A stretch of 64,000 nucleotides of DNA from Nocardioides caeni. GTDB taxonomy: Bacteria; Actinomycetota; Actinomycetes; Propionibacteriales; Nocardioidaceae. Under the pieces are notes generated by a model. That model was not told the DNA's origin. It saw only the letters and a list, made by a program, of their open reading frames with translations, and did no database searches. The position numbers and the translations under genes were made by a program. Position 1 is the first letter of the stretch; the number at the start of each line of letters is the position of its first letter. Of the stretch, positions 43,325 through 53,038 are shown in pieces. The stretch lies in NCBI RefSeq assembly GCF_004912195.1, contig NZ_STGW01000004.1:274809-338808 (forward strand), in the 5' to 3' direction.

Positions 43325-43596
43325 CGGCGGTTCCTCGCCCGGGAGCGCAGCAGCACGGCGACGATGACCGTCGCGCACACCAGGTTGGCGACACCCGCCA
43401 CGACCACCGGCGCCGCCGACTTCGTCGCACCGTAGGTGATCAGCAGGGCGTTGAAGGCCATCGCCACGAGATAGGTGGCGAGGCTGATCGGCGCCAGCAG
43501 GTCGGGGTCGGCACGGTGCCGGACCGCGCGCCACGCCTGCGGGATCCACATCGAGGCGGCACCGGCGCTGCCGACGTAGCCGACGGCCTCGATCAT
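43321..43596 (-). CDS. SemiSWEET/PQ-loop transporter half (upstream copy)
   Basis: 91 residues with three spans: EAVGYVGSAGAASMWIPQ (PQ motif in WIPQAWRAV), ISLATYLVAMAFNALLITYGATKS and PVVVAGVANLVCATVIVAVLL. The paired, overlapping (GTGA) arrangement of two non-identical halves suggests an obligate heterodimer, the arrangement that in eukaryotes was fused into SWEET. The start lies in an 11-bp repeat, so a second in-frame start is available nearby. Confidence 0.82.
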   Translation of the reverse strand: MIEAVGYVGSAGAASMWIPQAWRAVRHRADPDLLAPISLATYLVAMAFNALLITYGATKSAAPVVVAGVANLVCATVIVAVLLRSRARNRR

Positions 43597-43620
43597 GGCT
43601 CGATCATGGCTCGATCATCA
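43588..43620. repeat. three tandem 11-bp repeats at the SemiSWEET start
   Basis: CTCGATCATGG occurs at 43588-43598 and 43599-43609, and as CTCGATCATCA at 43610-43620. The unit contains the gene's ATG (as CAT on the plus strand) and repeats the first codons ATG ATC GAG, so copy-number change would alter which start is used. The last unit overlaps the stop of the adjacent PPTase gene. Confidence 0.75.
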
Positions 43621-44367
43621 GCGGCGCAGTGCCACCGCGGCGCCGTAGCCGTCGGGCACGTCCACGTCGAGCACCTCCCACTCGCCGATCACCCGGCCGG
43701 GTGCGTCGTCGGAGCCGAGGTAGTCCAGGTGCGGGTCGCGGCCCAGGCCGATGCCGATGCCCTTGAGGTAGGCCTCGGTGCGCGACCAGGCGCGGGTGAA
43801 CCGCACGGTGGCGCGACCGCCGTCCAGCGTGCCGTGGGCGGCGGCCTCCACCTCCTCGGTCTCGCGGGGGTGCAGCAGGCGCGACAGCGCGACGGGATCG
43901 TCGGGATGGCGCTCGACGTCGACGCCCACCGGGCGGTCGGCGACGGCGATGAGGATCTGGCCCGGCGTGTGCGACAGCGAGAACTCGACGGCAGCGCCCT
44001 CCACGCGCGGACGGCCGTGCGGCTCACCGCAGCCGGGGCACGCATGCCGCCCCCACACGACCTCCTCCGGCGACACCCCGGTCGCCGCGCCCAGCACGAG
44101 GCGGGCGGCGACGTGAGCCAGCTCGTAGGCGTGGCGCAGCTCCGCCCGGACGTACGACGACGCCTGCTGCCGCTCGCCGGCGTCCAGCCACGCGCGGCAC
44201 GGGTCGAGGGCGTCCGCGCCGAAGCGGTCGGTGTCCAGGCGCCAGATCCCGAGGCCGGGAGCCTCGGCCGGTCGTGTCTCTGGAGCGGTGTCGAGGGAGT
44301 CGAGGGTCGCGGGCACGACCGCTGCCGCAGTGCGGTTCGGTTGTGCTTCCCCCGCGTCCCGACTCAT
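43618..44367 (-). CDS. 4'-phosphopantetheinyl transferase family protein
   Basis: 249 residues, Sfp-type, which loads the 4'-phosphopantetheine arm onto carrier proteins. Motifs: EFSLSHTPGQILIAVADRPVGVDVERH (GVDVE with the metal-binding Asp/Glu) and FTRAWSRTEAYLKGIGIGLG (W-x-x-x-E-x-x-x-K). ATG 44367 with TAGCCT seven bases upstream looks leaderless. No polyketide or NRPS gene is in the window, so it serves carriers elsewhere. Confidence 0.92.
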   Translation of the reverse strand: MSRDAGEAQPNRTAAAVVPATLDSLDTAPETRPAEAPGLGIWRLDTDRFGADALDPCRAWLDAGERQQASSYVRAELRHAYELAHVAARLVLGAATGVSPEEVVWGRHACPGCGEPHGRPRVEGAAVEFSLSHTPGQILIAVADRPVGVDVERHPDDPVALSRLLHPRETEEVEAAAHGTLDGGRATVRFTRAWSRTEAYLKGIGIGLGRDPHLDYLGSDDAPGRVIGEWEVLDVDVPDGYGAAVALRR

Positions 44368-44392
44368 CGCCTCGAGGCTAACAAGGCACCGG

Positions 44393-44818
44393 TCAGTCGT
44401 CGGCGGCGGCCTTCTCCGCCGCGGCAGCCTTCTCGGCCTTCGCCCGGGCGCGGGCGGACTTGCCGATGGTGTCCTCGACCAGCGAGTTGAGCCGGGCGCC
44501 GTGCGGCCAGCCGGCGTAGTGGCAGACCATGATGACCAGCTCGCGCAGGGCCTCGTCGTCGAGCTCGCCGGCGGCGTGGGCGGCCGGGACCTGGATGTTG
44601 AGGACATCGTGCTGGTTGCTGCCGACGAGCAGGCCGATCAGCAGCAGGCGGCGGTCGCGGTCGGTGAGCCCGGGGCGTTGCCAGATGTCGCCGAAGAGGT
44701 GCTCGACCGTGTAGCGGAAGAAGTCGCCGTCGCCGTCGGACATCTCGAAGCCATAGACGTGCTCCATCTTCTCCAGGCCCTTGCGGCGGGCCTCAGGGAG
44801 GTCGTCGAACTTGCCCAT
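44393..44818 (-). CDS. carboxymuconolactone decarboxylase family protein
   Basis: 141 residues, all-helical CMD/AhpD fold: GDIWQRPGLTDRDRRLLLIGLLVGSNQHDVLNIQVPAAHAAGELDDEALRELVIMVCHYAGWPHGARL. Only one Cys (MVCHYAGWPHG) is present in place of the AhpD CxxC, so a decarboxylase-like activity is more likely than peroxidase. Overlaps the upstream dehydrogenase stop by 1 nt. The C-terminal tail is Ala/Lys-rich. Confidence 0.88.
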   Translation of the reverse strand: MGKFDDLPEARRKGLEKMEHVYGFEMSDGDGDFFRYTVEHLFGDIWQRPGLTDRDRRLLLIGLLVGSNQHDVLNIQVPAAHAAGELDDEALRELVIMVCHYAGWPHGARLNSLVEDTIGKSARARAKAEKAAAAEKAAADD

Positions 44819-45678
44819 CAGTGATCTCCTTCGGGAAGGCCCAGGCCGGGGCCGAGGCGGTCGATCGCGAGCTCGGCGAGCGGGACCTCGACGCCGAGCT
44901 GGTGGGCCAGCTCGATCGCGAAGCCGAGATCCTTCACGCCGAGGGATGTCACGTTGCTGAAGACGCCGTACCAGAAGTCGTCGGGGTCGAGGACCGCCGT
45001 GGTCTCCCGATGCATGATCGCGCCGGGTCCGCCGGTGATCGCGTCGGTGTGGCGGACGACGTCGCCGAGGTCCTTGAGGCTGAGCCCGGCCGCCTCGGCG
45101 AGACGCTGGGCCTCGGTCGCCGCGGTGAACGCGATGAAGTGCATCATGTTGCGCGCCAGCTTGAACTTCGTCCCGGCGCCGATCGGTCCGGCGTGGACGA
45201 CCTTGCTGCCTAGCACCCGCAGCACCGGCTCCGCAGCCTCGAAGGCCTCCTCCTCGCCGCCCACCATCAGGGCGAGCGAGCCGTCGGCGGCACCCATCGC
45301 ACCGCCCGACACCGGGGCGTCGACCACACGGACTCCGTGCCGGGCCGCGGTGGCGGCAAGTGCGGCGGGCGTCCCCGGAGCGACGGTCGAGTGGATCACG
45401 ACGGTCAGCCGGTCACCCGCGACGCCGAGCACCTCGCCGAGCACCTCGCGGACCTGATCGTCGTCGCGCACCATCACGCACAGGACGTCGGACCTGGCCG
45501 CCATGGCGGCGACGCTGGCCGCGATCCGCGCCCCGGCACGCTCCGCCTCGGCGAGCGGGTCGGGCGCGACGTCATACACCCACACCTCGAGGTCCGCTGC
45601 CTCCTGCTGCTGGGCGAGCCGCAGCGCCATGGGCTTGCCGATGTTGCCCAGCCCGATGAATCCGACGACGGTCGTCAT
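44818..45678 (-). CDS. NAD(P)-dependent oxidoreductase, 3-hydroxyisobutyrate dehydrogenase family
   Basis: 286 residues: GFIGLGNIGKPMALRLA at the start (Rossmann), the substrate motif VVDAPVSGGAMGAADGSLALMVGG, the Lys of GAGTKFKLARNMM (catalytic), and the C-terminal helical domain. Beta-hydroxyacid dehydrogenases of this group oxidise hydroxyisobutyrate, tartronate or reduce succinic semialdehyde. Its companions suggest an aldehyde or hydroxy-acid intermediate of the CYP51 locus (inference). Confidence 0.92.
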   Translation of the reverse strand: MTTVVGFIGLGNIGKPMALRLAQQQEAADLEVWVYDVAPDPLAEAERAGARIAASVAAMAARSDVLCVMVRDDDQVREVLGEVLGVAGDRLTVVIHSTVAPGTPAALAATAARHGVRVVDAPVSGGAMGAADGSLALMVGGEEEAFEAAEPVLRVLGSKVVHAGPIGAGTKFKLARNMMHFIAFTAATEAQRLAEAAGLSLKDLGDVVRHTDAITGGPGAIMHRETTAVLDPDDFWYGVFSNVTSLGVKDLGFAIELAHQLGVEVPLAELAIDRLGPGLGLPEGDH

Positions 45679-45694
45679 GGTGGCGCTCCCTCGC

Positions 45695-46450
45695 TCAGAG
45701 TCGGAAGGTCTGGCCGCCGTCGACGGCGAGGATCTGACCCGTCACCCACGACGCGTCGTCGGACAGCAGGAAGAGGCAGGCGCCGACCATGTCGTCGACC
45801 GAGCCCATCCGCTTGATCGCCAGGCTGTTGCGCACGATGTCCTTGGCGGCGTCGCCGGCCTGGATCTTCGTGGCCTCCGTGGCCGTCGGGCCGGGAGCGA
45901 TCGCGTTGACCCGGATCTTCTGGCCGCCGAGCTCGTGGGCGAGCTGCTGGGTGAGGCTGTTGATCCCCGCCTTGGCGAGTCCGTAGAAGCCCGAGTAGAG
46001 GTAGGCCGCCGTACTCGACTGGTTGACGATCGCTCCCCCACCACGCTTGGCGATCTCGGGATAGACCGCGCGGGTCATCACGAGGGCGCCGTCCATGTTG
46101 ACGCTCATGAACTTGCGGTAATAGTCCCAGTCGACGGAGATGAGGAGGTTGAACTCCATCGACCCGTAGATCGCGGCGTTGTTGACCAGGTGGTCGATGC
46201 CGCCGAACTCCTCGACGGTCCGCGCGACCAGCGCCTCGCCCGACCCGGCGTCGGAGACGTCGCAGCTGACGAAGATCGCCTTGCCGCCCGCCTCGTTGAT
46301 GGACGCGGCGACCTTCGCGCCCGACTCCTCGTTGAGGTCGGCCACGACGACGCTGGCCCCCTCCGCCGCCAGCGCTCGGGCGTAGGCCTCGCCGATGCCC
46401 TGCGCCGCGCCGGTGACGACGACGGTCTTGTTCTCGAAACGGTTGCTCAT
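45695..46450 (-). CDS. SDR family NAD(P)-dependent oxidoreductase
   Basis: 251 residues: VVVTGAAQGIGEAYARAL, VNNAAIYGSMEFNLLISVD, catalytic Ser in VNQSSTAAY, Tyr in FYGLAKAG and the C-terminal AVDGGQTF. Start ATG 46450. It precedes the CMD and dehydrogenase genes and is separated from the ALDH gene by 121 bp holding two large palindromes. Likely acts on a keto/hydroxy intermediate. Confidence 0.93.
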   Translation of the reverse strand: MSNRFENKTVVVTGAAQGIGEAYARALAAEGASVVVADLNEESGAKVAASINEAGGKAIFVSCDVSDAGSGEALVARTVEEFGGIDHLVNNAAIYGSMEFNLLISVDWDYYRKFMSVNMDGALVMTRAVYPEIAKRGGGAIVNQSSTAAYLYSGFYGLAKAGINSLTQQLAHELGGQKIRVNAIAPGPTATEATKIQAGDAAKDIVRNSLAIKRMGSVDDMVGACLFLLSDDASWVTGQILAVDGGQTFRL

Positions 46451-46468
46451 GGTGCTCCCCTGGTGGTG

Positions 46469-46504
46469 GTGCCGAATTCACGGGTTAACCCGTGAATTCG
46501 GCAC
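46469..46504. repeat. 36-bp perfect palindrome, copy 1
   Basis: Perfect inverted repeat without spacer: outer arm GTGCCG, inner 12-bp half AATTCACGGGTT, then the complement. Located between the ALDH stop and the SDR start, so it could be a terminator-type hairpin or operator. Its second copy is 26 nt away. Confidence 0.85.
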
Positions 46505-46530
46505 TTCTCGCTGGTTATTTCCCGTCAGAT

Positions 46531-46566
46531 GTGCGCAATTCACGGGTTAACCCGTGAATTGCGCAC
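46531..46566. repeat. 36-bp perfect palindrome, copy 2
   Basis: Same inner half AATTCACGGGTT as copy 1, but the outer arm is GTGCGC instead of GTGCCG with the matching change on the other side, so both copies remain perfectly self-complementary. It ends 5 nt before the ALDH stop codon. Confidence 0.85.
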
Positions 46567-46571
46567 TCGCC

Positions 46572-48040
<1,469 letters not shown>

Positions 48041-48044
<4 letters not shown>

Positions 48045-48685
48045 TGCGCGGCCTCGGGGGCGGGCGCCTGGGTGATGTGGTCGCCGGCCTCGACCGGCGG
48101 GGGCCACACGGGCGAGGGGATGTCCTTGAGGTGGTAGTGCCCGGGCACCTCGTGGCCGAAGACCGACATCCGCTTCAGCAGGGTCTCCGAGGCCTTGTCG
48201 GCCTTGAGGATCTCCATGAAGGTGTGCGTCGTCGACGGCATGTCGAACCAGTCGCGCTGCCAGGCGATCTTGATCTGGCCGGCGTCGGCGCCGGAGGTCT
48301 GCCGCTCGACACCGAACCACGAGCCGCCGATGCCGAGGATCTCGTACTCCTCGCCCGTCTCGTCGTTGACGATCCCGGAGCGCTGCTTCCAGAAGCCCAG
48401 CACCATCGACTTCTTCTCGTCGATCATCGTGCAGACGTAGTCGTAGTGCCAGCCGTCGAAGCCGTCCATCTCGATGCCGATCGCCCAGTCGCGGATCTGC
48501 TCGCGACCGACCGCCATGAAGTGCTCGTCGTGGCTGTACATCCAGCCGTAGTTGGCGTCCTCGGCGTAGTGGTCGGCCATCACGCGCCAGTCGCCCGTGC
48601 GCTCGGCCTGACGGTTGATGTCGAGCCAGGACTCCCAGAACTCCTCGATCTCGGCCCTGCTCAATGACGGCGTCAGGTCACTCAT
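48041..48685 (-). CDS. NTF2/SnoaL-like protein
   Basis: 214 residues: SLSRAEIEEFWESWLDINRQAERTGDW, HYAEDANYGWMYSHDEHFMAVGREQIRDW and later strands, a long version of the NTF2-like cone. The C-terminus has a Pro-rich tail. Lies 1 nt from the ferredoxin gene stop, same operon. Similar proteins in steroid and terpenoid loci are isomerases or dehydratases; activity unknown. Confidence 0.82.
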
Positions 48686-48686
48686 G

Positions 48687-48893
48687 TCAGTCCTCTTCTT
48701 CGATGGAAAGGGCGAAGGCCGGGCAGTACTTCACGGCCGTGGTCACGTCCTTGCGGAGCGATTCGTCGGGGTGCTCGTCGAGCAGGGTGACGACGTCAGT
48801 GGTGTCGTCGAACCCGAAGACGTCCGGGGCCTCGCCCTGGCAGAGCTGGTGGCCCTGGCACACGCCGGTGTCGGCGACAACCCGGAAGGTCAT
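48687..48893 (-). CDS. ferredoxin (3Fe-4S type)
   Basis: 68 residues with the [3Fe-4S] pattern: first two ligands in GVCQGHQLCQGEAPDVF and the third in KYCPAFAL. Immediately upstream of CYP51 in transcription order is CYP51 itself (4-nt overlap), so this is its electron donor, the same pairing as Rv0763c/Rv0764c. Negatively charged overall, as expected for P450 docking. Confidence 0.93.
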   Translation of the reverse strand: MTFRVVADTGVCQGHQLCQGEAPDVFGFDDTTDVVTLLDEHPDESLRKDVTTAVKYCPAFALSIEEED

Positions 48894-50317
48894 GAGGTCA
48901 CCGCGTCTCGAGACGGTTGCTGCGCATCCTCCTCGACGACCGCCTTCCGCCTCCGGTAGCGGACCTTCGCCGGCTGGGCGAGCTGGATGACCATCTTGGT
49001 GAAGTCGTCCCGGTAGGAGTCGAGCTCCTGGACCGGCTCGAAGGAGAAGTCGCGCAGGATGACCGAGAAGATCGCCTTCATCTGCATCATCGCGAACGCG
49101 TTGCCCACGCAGCGGTGCTTGCCGGCACCGAAGGGGATCCAGGTCCAGCGGTTCTGCAGGTCCTCCTGGCGCGGGTCGACGTAGCGACCGGGGTCGAAGG
49201 CGTCAGCCTTGGGGAAGTCGTCCTCGATCCGGTTCGACACCCGCGGCGAGGACGCAATGACCGTGCCGGCGGGCAGGGTGTGGCCGAGCAGCTCGAAGTC
49301 CTCCTGGACCAGGCGCATCAGGATGATCAGCGGCGGGTGCAGCCGCAGCGTCTCCTTGAGCGCGGCCTCCAGGACCGGGATCTCCCGCAGCGCCTGGAAG
49401 GACACCTCCGGCGACTCCCCCGACTCGTCGGGCGCATAGAGCGCGTCGAGCTCGGCGACGACGTCGGCCATCACGTCGGGGTTGCGCAGCATCTCGATCA
49501 TCGCCCACGACGCGGTGCCCGAGGAGGTGTGATGGCCGGCGAACATCATCGAGATGAAGATGCCGGTGACCATCTCGGCGTCGTAGCCGACGGCGATGAG
49601 GACGTCGAGCAGATCCCGCTCCTCCTTCGGGATCTCACCCTTCTCGATGCGGGCGCTGATGATCGCCTGCACCTTGGCGACCAGCTCCTCGCGGGCCTCG
49701 TCGCGGATGCGGAAGTTCTCGATGTCGGCGTACGGGTCGACGTAGGCGATCGCATCGGTGCCGTGCTCGAGGCGGTGATAGATCTCGGCGAACGACCCGT
49801 CGAGCTGGTCGCGGAACGGCTTGCCGATCAGGCAGGAGGAGGTCGTGTAGATCGTCAGCTCGGCGAAGAAGTCGAGCAGGTCGATCTCGCCCTCGTCGCC
49901 CCAGTCGGCGACCATCCGGCGGATCTCGGCCTCGATGGTCTGCGCGTGGCCGCGCATCATGTCGCCGCGCAACGCCTGGTTCTTCAGCATCTGCTGACGC
50001 TCCTCGGGCGAGGCGTCGAAGACGACGCCCTTGCCGAAGATCGGCGTCATGAAGGGATAGGCCGCCGCCTGGTCGAGCACGCTCTCCGGCGCGCGGAAGA
50101 AGGCCTCGTTGGCCTCGGCGCCGGTGACGAGGACGACGTCCTTGTCGGCGAGGCGGAAGCGTCCCAGGTCACCGCACTCCTCGCGGACCCGGTGGAAGAG
50201 GCTGATCGGGTCGACCCGCATCTCCGGCAGGTGACCGGTGCCCTTGATGATGTCGGGGACCGACGGGTCCTGGTCGTCGAGGACGACGGAGACCGAGCGG
50301 ATGGCGTCGAGGCTCAT
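48890..50317 (-). CDS. cyp51: cytochrome P450 CYP51 family (sterol 14-alpha-demethylase homologue)
   Basis: 475 residues. The I-helix MMFAGHHTSSGTASWAMIEM is a CYP51 signature. ExxR is in ALKETLRLHPP and the haem loop FGAGKHRCVGNAFAMMQ with ligand Cys403; the end FTKMVIQLAQPAKVRYRRRK also matches mycobacterial CYP51. Most actinobacteria lack sterol synthesis, so the substrate is probably an external sterol or another compound. Start ATG 50317 overlaps the next gene's stop (4 nt). Confidence 0.95.
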   Translation of the reverse strand: MSLDAIRSVSVVLDDQDPSVPDIIKGTGHLPEMRVDPISLFHRVREECGDLGRFRLADKDVVLVTGAEANEAFFRAPESVLDQAAAYPFMTPIFGKGVVFDASPEERQQMLKNQALRGDMMRGHAQTIEAEIRRMVADWGDEGEIDLLDFFAELTIYTTSSCLIGKPFRDQLDGSFAEIYHRLEHGTDAIAYVDPYADIENFRIRDEAREELVAKVQAIISARIEKGEIPKEERDLLDVLIAVGYDAEMVTGIFISMMFAGHHTSSGTASWAMIEMLRNPDVMADVVAELDALYAPDESGESPEVSFQALREIPVLEAALKETLRLHPPLIILMRLVQEDFELLGHTLPAGTVIASSPRVSNRIEDDFPKADAFDPGRYVDPRQEDLQNRWTWIPFGAGKHRCVGNAFAMMQMKAIFSVILRDFSFEPVQELDSYRDDFTKMVIQLAQPAKVRYRRRKAVVEEDAQQPSRDAVTS

Positions 50318-51093
50318 GACTGCTGCTCCAGGGGTGCTTCGGGGTTGACGTCGACGGGGCTGATGTGGACGCCCCGCGGCGCGCTGACGACGGTCGTGAT
50401 CGCGTCGGCGATCGCGGTGGCCTTGAGGAAGTGCGAGTGGCGGGCATGCCCCCACTTGATCCACTCGGTGAGGACCTTCGCGCCGGCGTCGGCGTCCCAG
50501 TCCGAGCCCATCTCCGACCACGTCGGACCGGGGCGTACGACGGACGCGCGCACGCCGCTGCCCTCCAGCTCCATCTGCAGCGCCTCGACCAGGCCCTCCA
50601 GCCCGGACTTGGTGGCGCTGTAGCCGCGCATGAACGGGCGGGCCCGGATCGCGGTGTCGGAGGAGACGAACACGAGGTCGCCGCGCTGCCGCTCGACCAT
50701 GCCGGCGCCGAAGGCGCGGATCAGTCGGTGCGCACCGAGCACGTTGACGTCGAACTCCGCGGCCAGCTGGTCGGTGGTGGCGGCGAGGAGGCCACCGGGA
50801 GCGAGCAGACCCGCGTTGCACACGACGATCTCCGCGTCGCCCAGGGCGGCGCTCACCGCCGCCGCGAACTTCTCGACCGACTCCGTCGACGCCACGTCGA
50901 GGGCGTGCACGAAGGCCTCGCCGCCGGCGTCGCGGATCTCCGCGGCCAGCTCCTCCAGCTTGTCGACGCGCCGGGCGCCGAGGGCGACCGGGAACCCCGC
51001 GGCCGCCAGGGCACGAGCAGTCTCGGCGCCGATCCCCGATGAGGCGCCGGCGACGACGGCGGGCCGGCGGTCGGGGTGGACGGGCTTGGGCAT
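50314..51093 (-). CDS. SDR family NAD(P)-dependent oxidoreductase
   Basis: 259 residues, starting MPKPVHPDRRPAVVAGASSGIGAETARAL, with the cofactor loop GASSGIG, CNAGLLAPGG, catalytic Ser in VFVSSDTAI, and Tyr/Lys in GYSATKSG. Its position between CYP51 and the second P450 matches Rv0765c in M. tuberculosis. Likely oxidises or reduces a P450 product. The ATG overlaps the upstream P450's stop by 1 nt. Confidence 0.92.
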   Translation of the reverse strand: MPKPVHPDRRPAVVAGASSGIGAETARALAAAGFPVALGARRVDKLEELAAEIRDAGGEAFVHALDVASTESVEKFAAAVSAALGDAEIVVCNAGLLAPGGLLAATTDQLAAEFDVNVLGAHRLIRAFGAGMVERQRGDLVFVSSDTAIRARPFMRGYSATKSGLEGLVEALQMELEGSGVRASVVRPGPTWSEMGSDWDADAGAKVLTEWIKWGHARHSHFLKATAIADAITTVVSAPRGVHISPVDVNPEAPLEQQS

Positions 51094-52352
51094 CAGGCAC
51101 TCCTCGGCCGGAACGTCACCGGCAGCGAGGCGAAGCCGCGCACGCTGGTGGAGTGGACGCGGACCGCGCGGTCGGCGTGGACCTGGAAGCCGTCGACCTG
51201 CCGGACCAGCTCGTTGAGCACGACCTTCGCCTCGAGCCGGGCGAGGTTGGCGCCGAGGCAGAAGTGCCGGCCGGTGCCGAAGCTGAGGATCTGGCTGAGC
51301 TCGGACTTCTCGCGGTGGACGTTGAAGACGGTCGGGTCGCCGAAGACGCGCTCGTCGCGGTTGGCCGAGCCGAGCAGGACCAGCGCCTTGGAGCCGCCGG
51401 GGATGGTGATGCCGGCGACCTCGGTGTCCTCGGTGACATAGCGCGCCAGCATCTGGCTGGAGGTGTCGTGCCGCAGGGTCTCCTCGATCCACGGCACCAC
51501 CAGGGTGTCGGGGTCCTCCGGTGCACCGAGCACGGCCGCCTGCTGCTCGGGGTGCGCGCCCAGGTGGAAGAGCGCGTTGCCGAGCAGCTTGGTGGTGGTC
51601 TCGTTGCCGGCGACGACCATGAGGAAGAGGAAGGCCATCACCTCGCCGTCGCGGAGCTTCTCGCCCTCGATCTCGGCGGCGAGCAGGGCCGAGGTGAGGT
51701 CGTCGGTGGGCTGCGCGCGGCGCTGGCTCACCATGTCGCCGTAGTAGCCGAACAGCGACATGGACGCCTCCATGCCCGCCACGGGGACGTCGCGGACGCC
51801 GTCCTCACGGTGCACGACGAGGTCCGCGAGTCGCCGTACCTCGTCGCGGTCTGAGACCGGCACTCCCATCATCTCGGAGATGACGTCCATCGGGAGCTTG
51901 CCGGCGAAGTCCTTGATCCAGTCGGCCTCACCGTGCTCGGCGTTGATGGCAAGGGTGGACGCGAGGTACTTCTCGGTGAGCTGCTGCACCTCCGGCGTCA
52001 GCTCGCGCACGCGCCGCGGGGTGAAGGCGGCGGAGACGAGCTTGCGCACGCGGGCCTGCTCGGCGCCGTCGAGTCCGAGGAAGCTCATCACCTTGTGGGC
52101 GTCGGGATTCCACGCGGTCGCGTCGAGGGAGACGCCCATCCGGTTGGAGAAGACGTCGTCGCGGCGCAGCACGTCGAAGACGTCCTCGTGGCGCGAGATC
52201 ACCCAGATGTCGTCGACCGGCGCGTGGTGGACCGGGTCCTCGTCACGCAGCCGCTGGTACGTCGGGTAGGGGTCCTCGTGGAAGTCGTAGTCATAGGGGT
52301 CGAACCGCAACGGGGCGGCCGGCCGCTCGGTGGTCGAGCTCGTCGAAACCAT
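51093..52352 (-). CDS. cytochrome P450
   Basis: 419 residues: DPYDYDFHEDPYPTYQRLRDEDPVHH, I-helix LMVVAGNETTTKLLGNAL, ExxR in WIEETLRHDT, and haem loop FGTGRHFCLGANLARLE (Cys365). Its place in the operon corresponds to CYP123 of M. tuberculosis, but sequence identity was not computed. The first residues (MVSTSSTTERP) are encoded by a copy of a widespread CTCGACGAGCTCGACC-like repeat. Confidence 0.93.
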   Translation of the reverse strand: MVSTSSTTERPAAPLRFDPYDYDFHEDPYPTYQRLRDEDPVHHAPVDDIWVISRHEDVFDVLRRDDVFSNRMGVSLDATAWNPDAHKVMSFLGLDGAEQARVRKLVSAAFTPRRVRELTPEVQQLTEKYLASTLAINAEHGEADWIKDFAGKLPMDVISEMMGVPVSDRDEVRRLADLVVHREDGVRDVPVAGMEASMSLFGYYGDMVSQRRAQPTDDLTSALLAAEIEGEKLRDGEVMAFLFLMVVAGNETTTKLLGNALFHLGAHPEQQAAVLGAPEDPDTLVVPWIEETLRHDTSSQMLARYVTEDTEVAGITIPGGSKALVLLGSANRDERVFGDPTVFNVHREKSELSQILSFGTGRHFCLGANLARLEAKVVLNELVRQVDGFQVHADRAVRVHSTSVRGFASLPVTFRPRSA

Positions 52353-52948
52353 CAGTTGCCTCGCAGGATCACGTCGACGGCCGAGGCGAGTCGCTCGGCG
52401 ATCTGGTCGTAGGTCAGCAGGCCCATGCCGGCCTGGAGGAGCGCGCCGGACCAGGTGAGCACGAGCACCTCGAGGACGGCGGGGTCGGCGGGCCGGTCGG
52501 GCTGGTCGGGCTCGGCGAGCGCGGCCTCGAAGCGGGCGAGGAACTCCCCGCCGATGCGCAGCCGGAGCCGCGCAACGTCGGGATCGGTGCTCAGCAGGGC
52601 CGGGGTGACGGCGGCCGCCAGCTCGGGCTCCTCGACGATGCGGCTGGTCAGGGCCCGCACCGTGGACTGCAGCCGCTCGACAGCGCTGGCGCCCTGCGGG
52701 GCGATCCGGGCCTCGGGCGCCGCGAGGTGGCGCCAGAACAGCTCGGCGAAGAGGTGGTTCTTCGACGCCAGGTAGGTGTAGGCCGTCGCCGGGGAGACGC
52801 CGGCGCGGGTGGCGACGGTGCGCACCGTGAGCGCCTCGTGCCCGACCGCGCGCAGCTCCTCGAGCCCGGCGGCGAGAAGCTTCTCGACCGTCTCCGCCTG
52901 ACGCGGGTTCAGACCCTGGCGCGGCGTTTCGAACACCTGACTGGACAT
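52352..52948 (-). CDS. TetR family transcriptional regulator
   Basis: 198 residues. The N-terminal HTH is RQAETVEKLLAAGLEELRAVGHEALTVRTVATRAGVSPATAYTYLASKNHLFAELF; the rest is a helical ligand/dimer domain. The start codon lies inside the palindrome TGGACA-TG-TGTCCA, an obvious autoregulatory operator. It leads the CYP operon and is divergent from the amidohydrolase gene. Corresponds in place to Rv0767c. Confidence 0.92.
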   Translation of the reverse strand: MSSQVFETPRQGLNPRQAETVEKLLAAGLEELRAVGHEALTVRTVATRAGVSPATAYTYLASKNHLFAELFWRHLAAPEARIAPQGASAVERLQSTVRALTSRIVEEPELAAAVTPALLSTDPDVARLRLRIGGEFLARFEAALAEPDQPDRPADPAVLEVLVLTWSGALLQAGMGLLTYDQIAERLASAVDVILRGN

Positions 52949-53006
52949 GTGTCCAAACTAGAGCCGGCCCGCGTCGCCCGCAAGCCCCTTCGTAGAACTT
53001 GTTCCA
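52942..53006. promoter_or_regulatory. paired operators between TetR and amidohydrolase genes
   Basis: TGGACA-TG-TGTCCA at 52942-52955 overlaps the TetR start codon. TAGAAC-TT-GTTCCA at 52993-53006 resembles the mycobacterial KstR box (TAGAACNNGTTCTA) and lies where the -35 of the leaderless amidohydrolase promoter (-10 TACCGT at 53027-53032) should be. Confidence 0.65.
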
Positions 53007-53038
53007 GATTCCGGCCCGCGATGTCCTACCGTGCAGGC

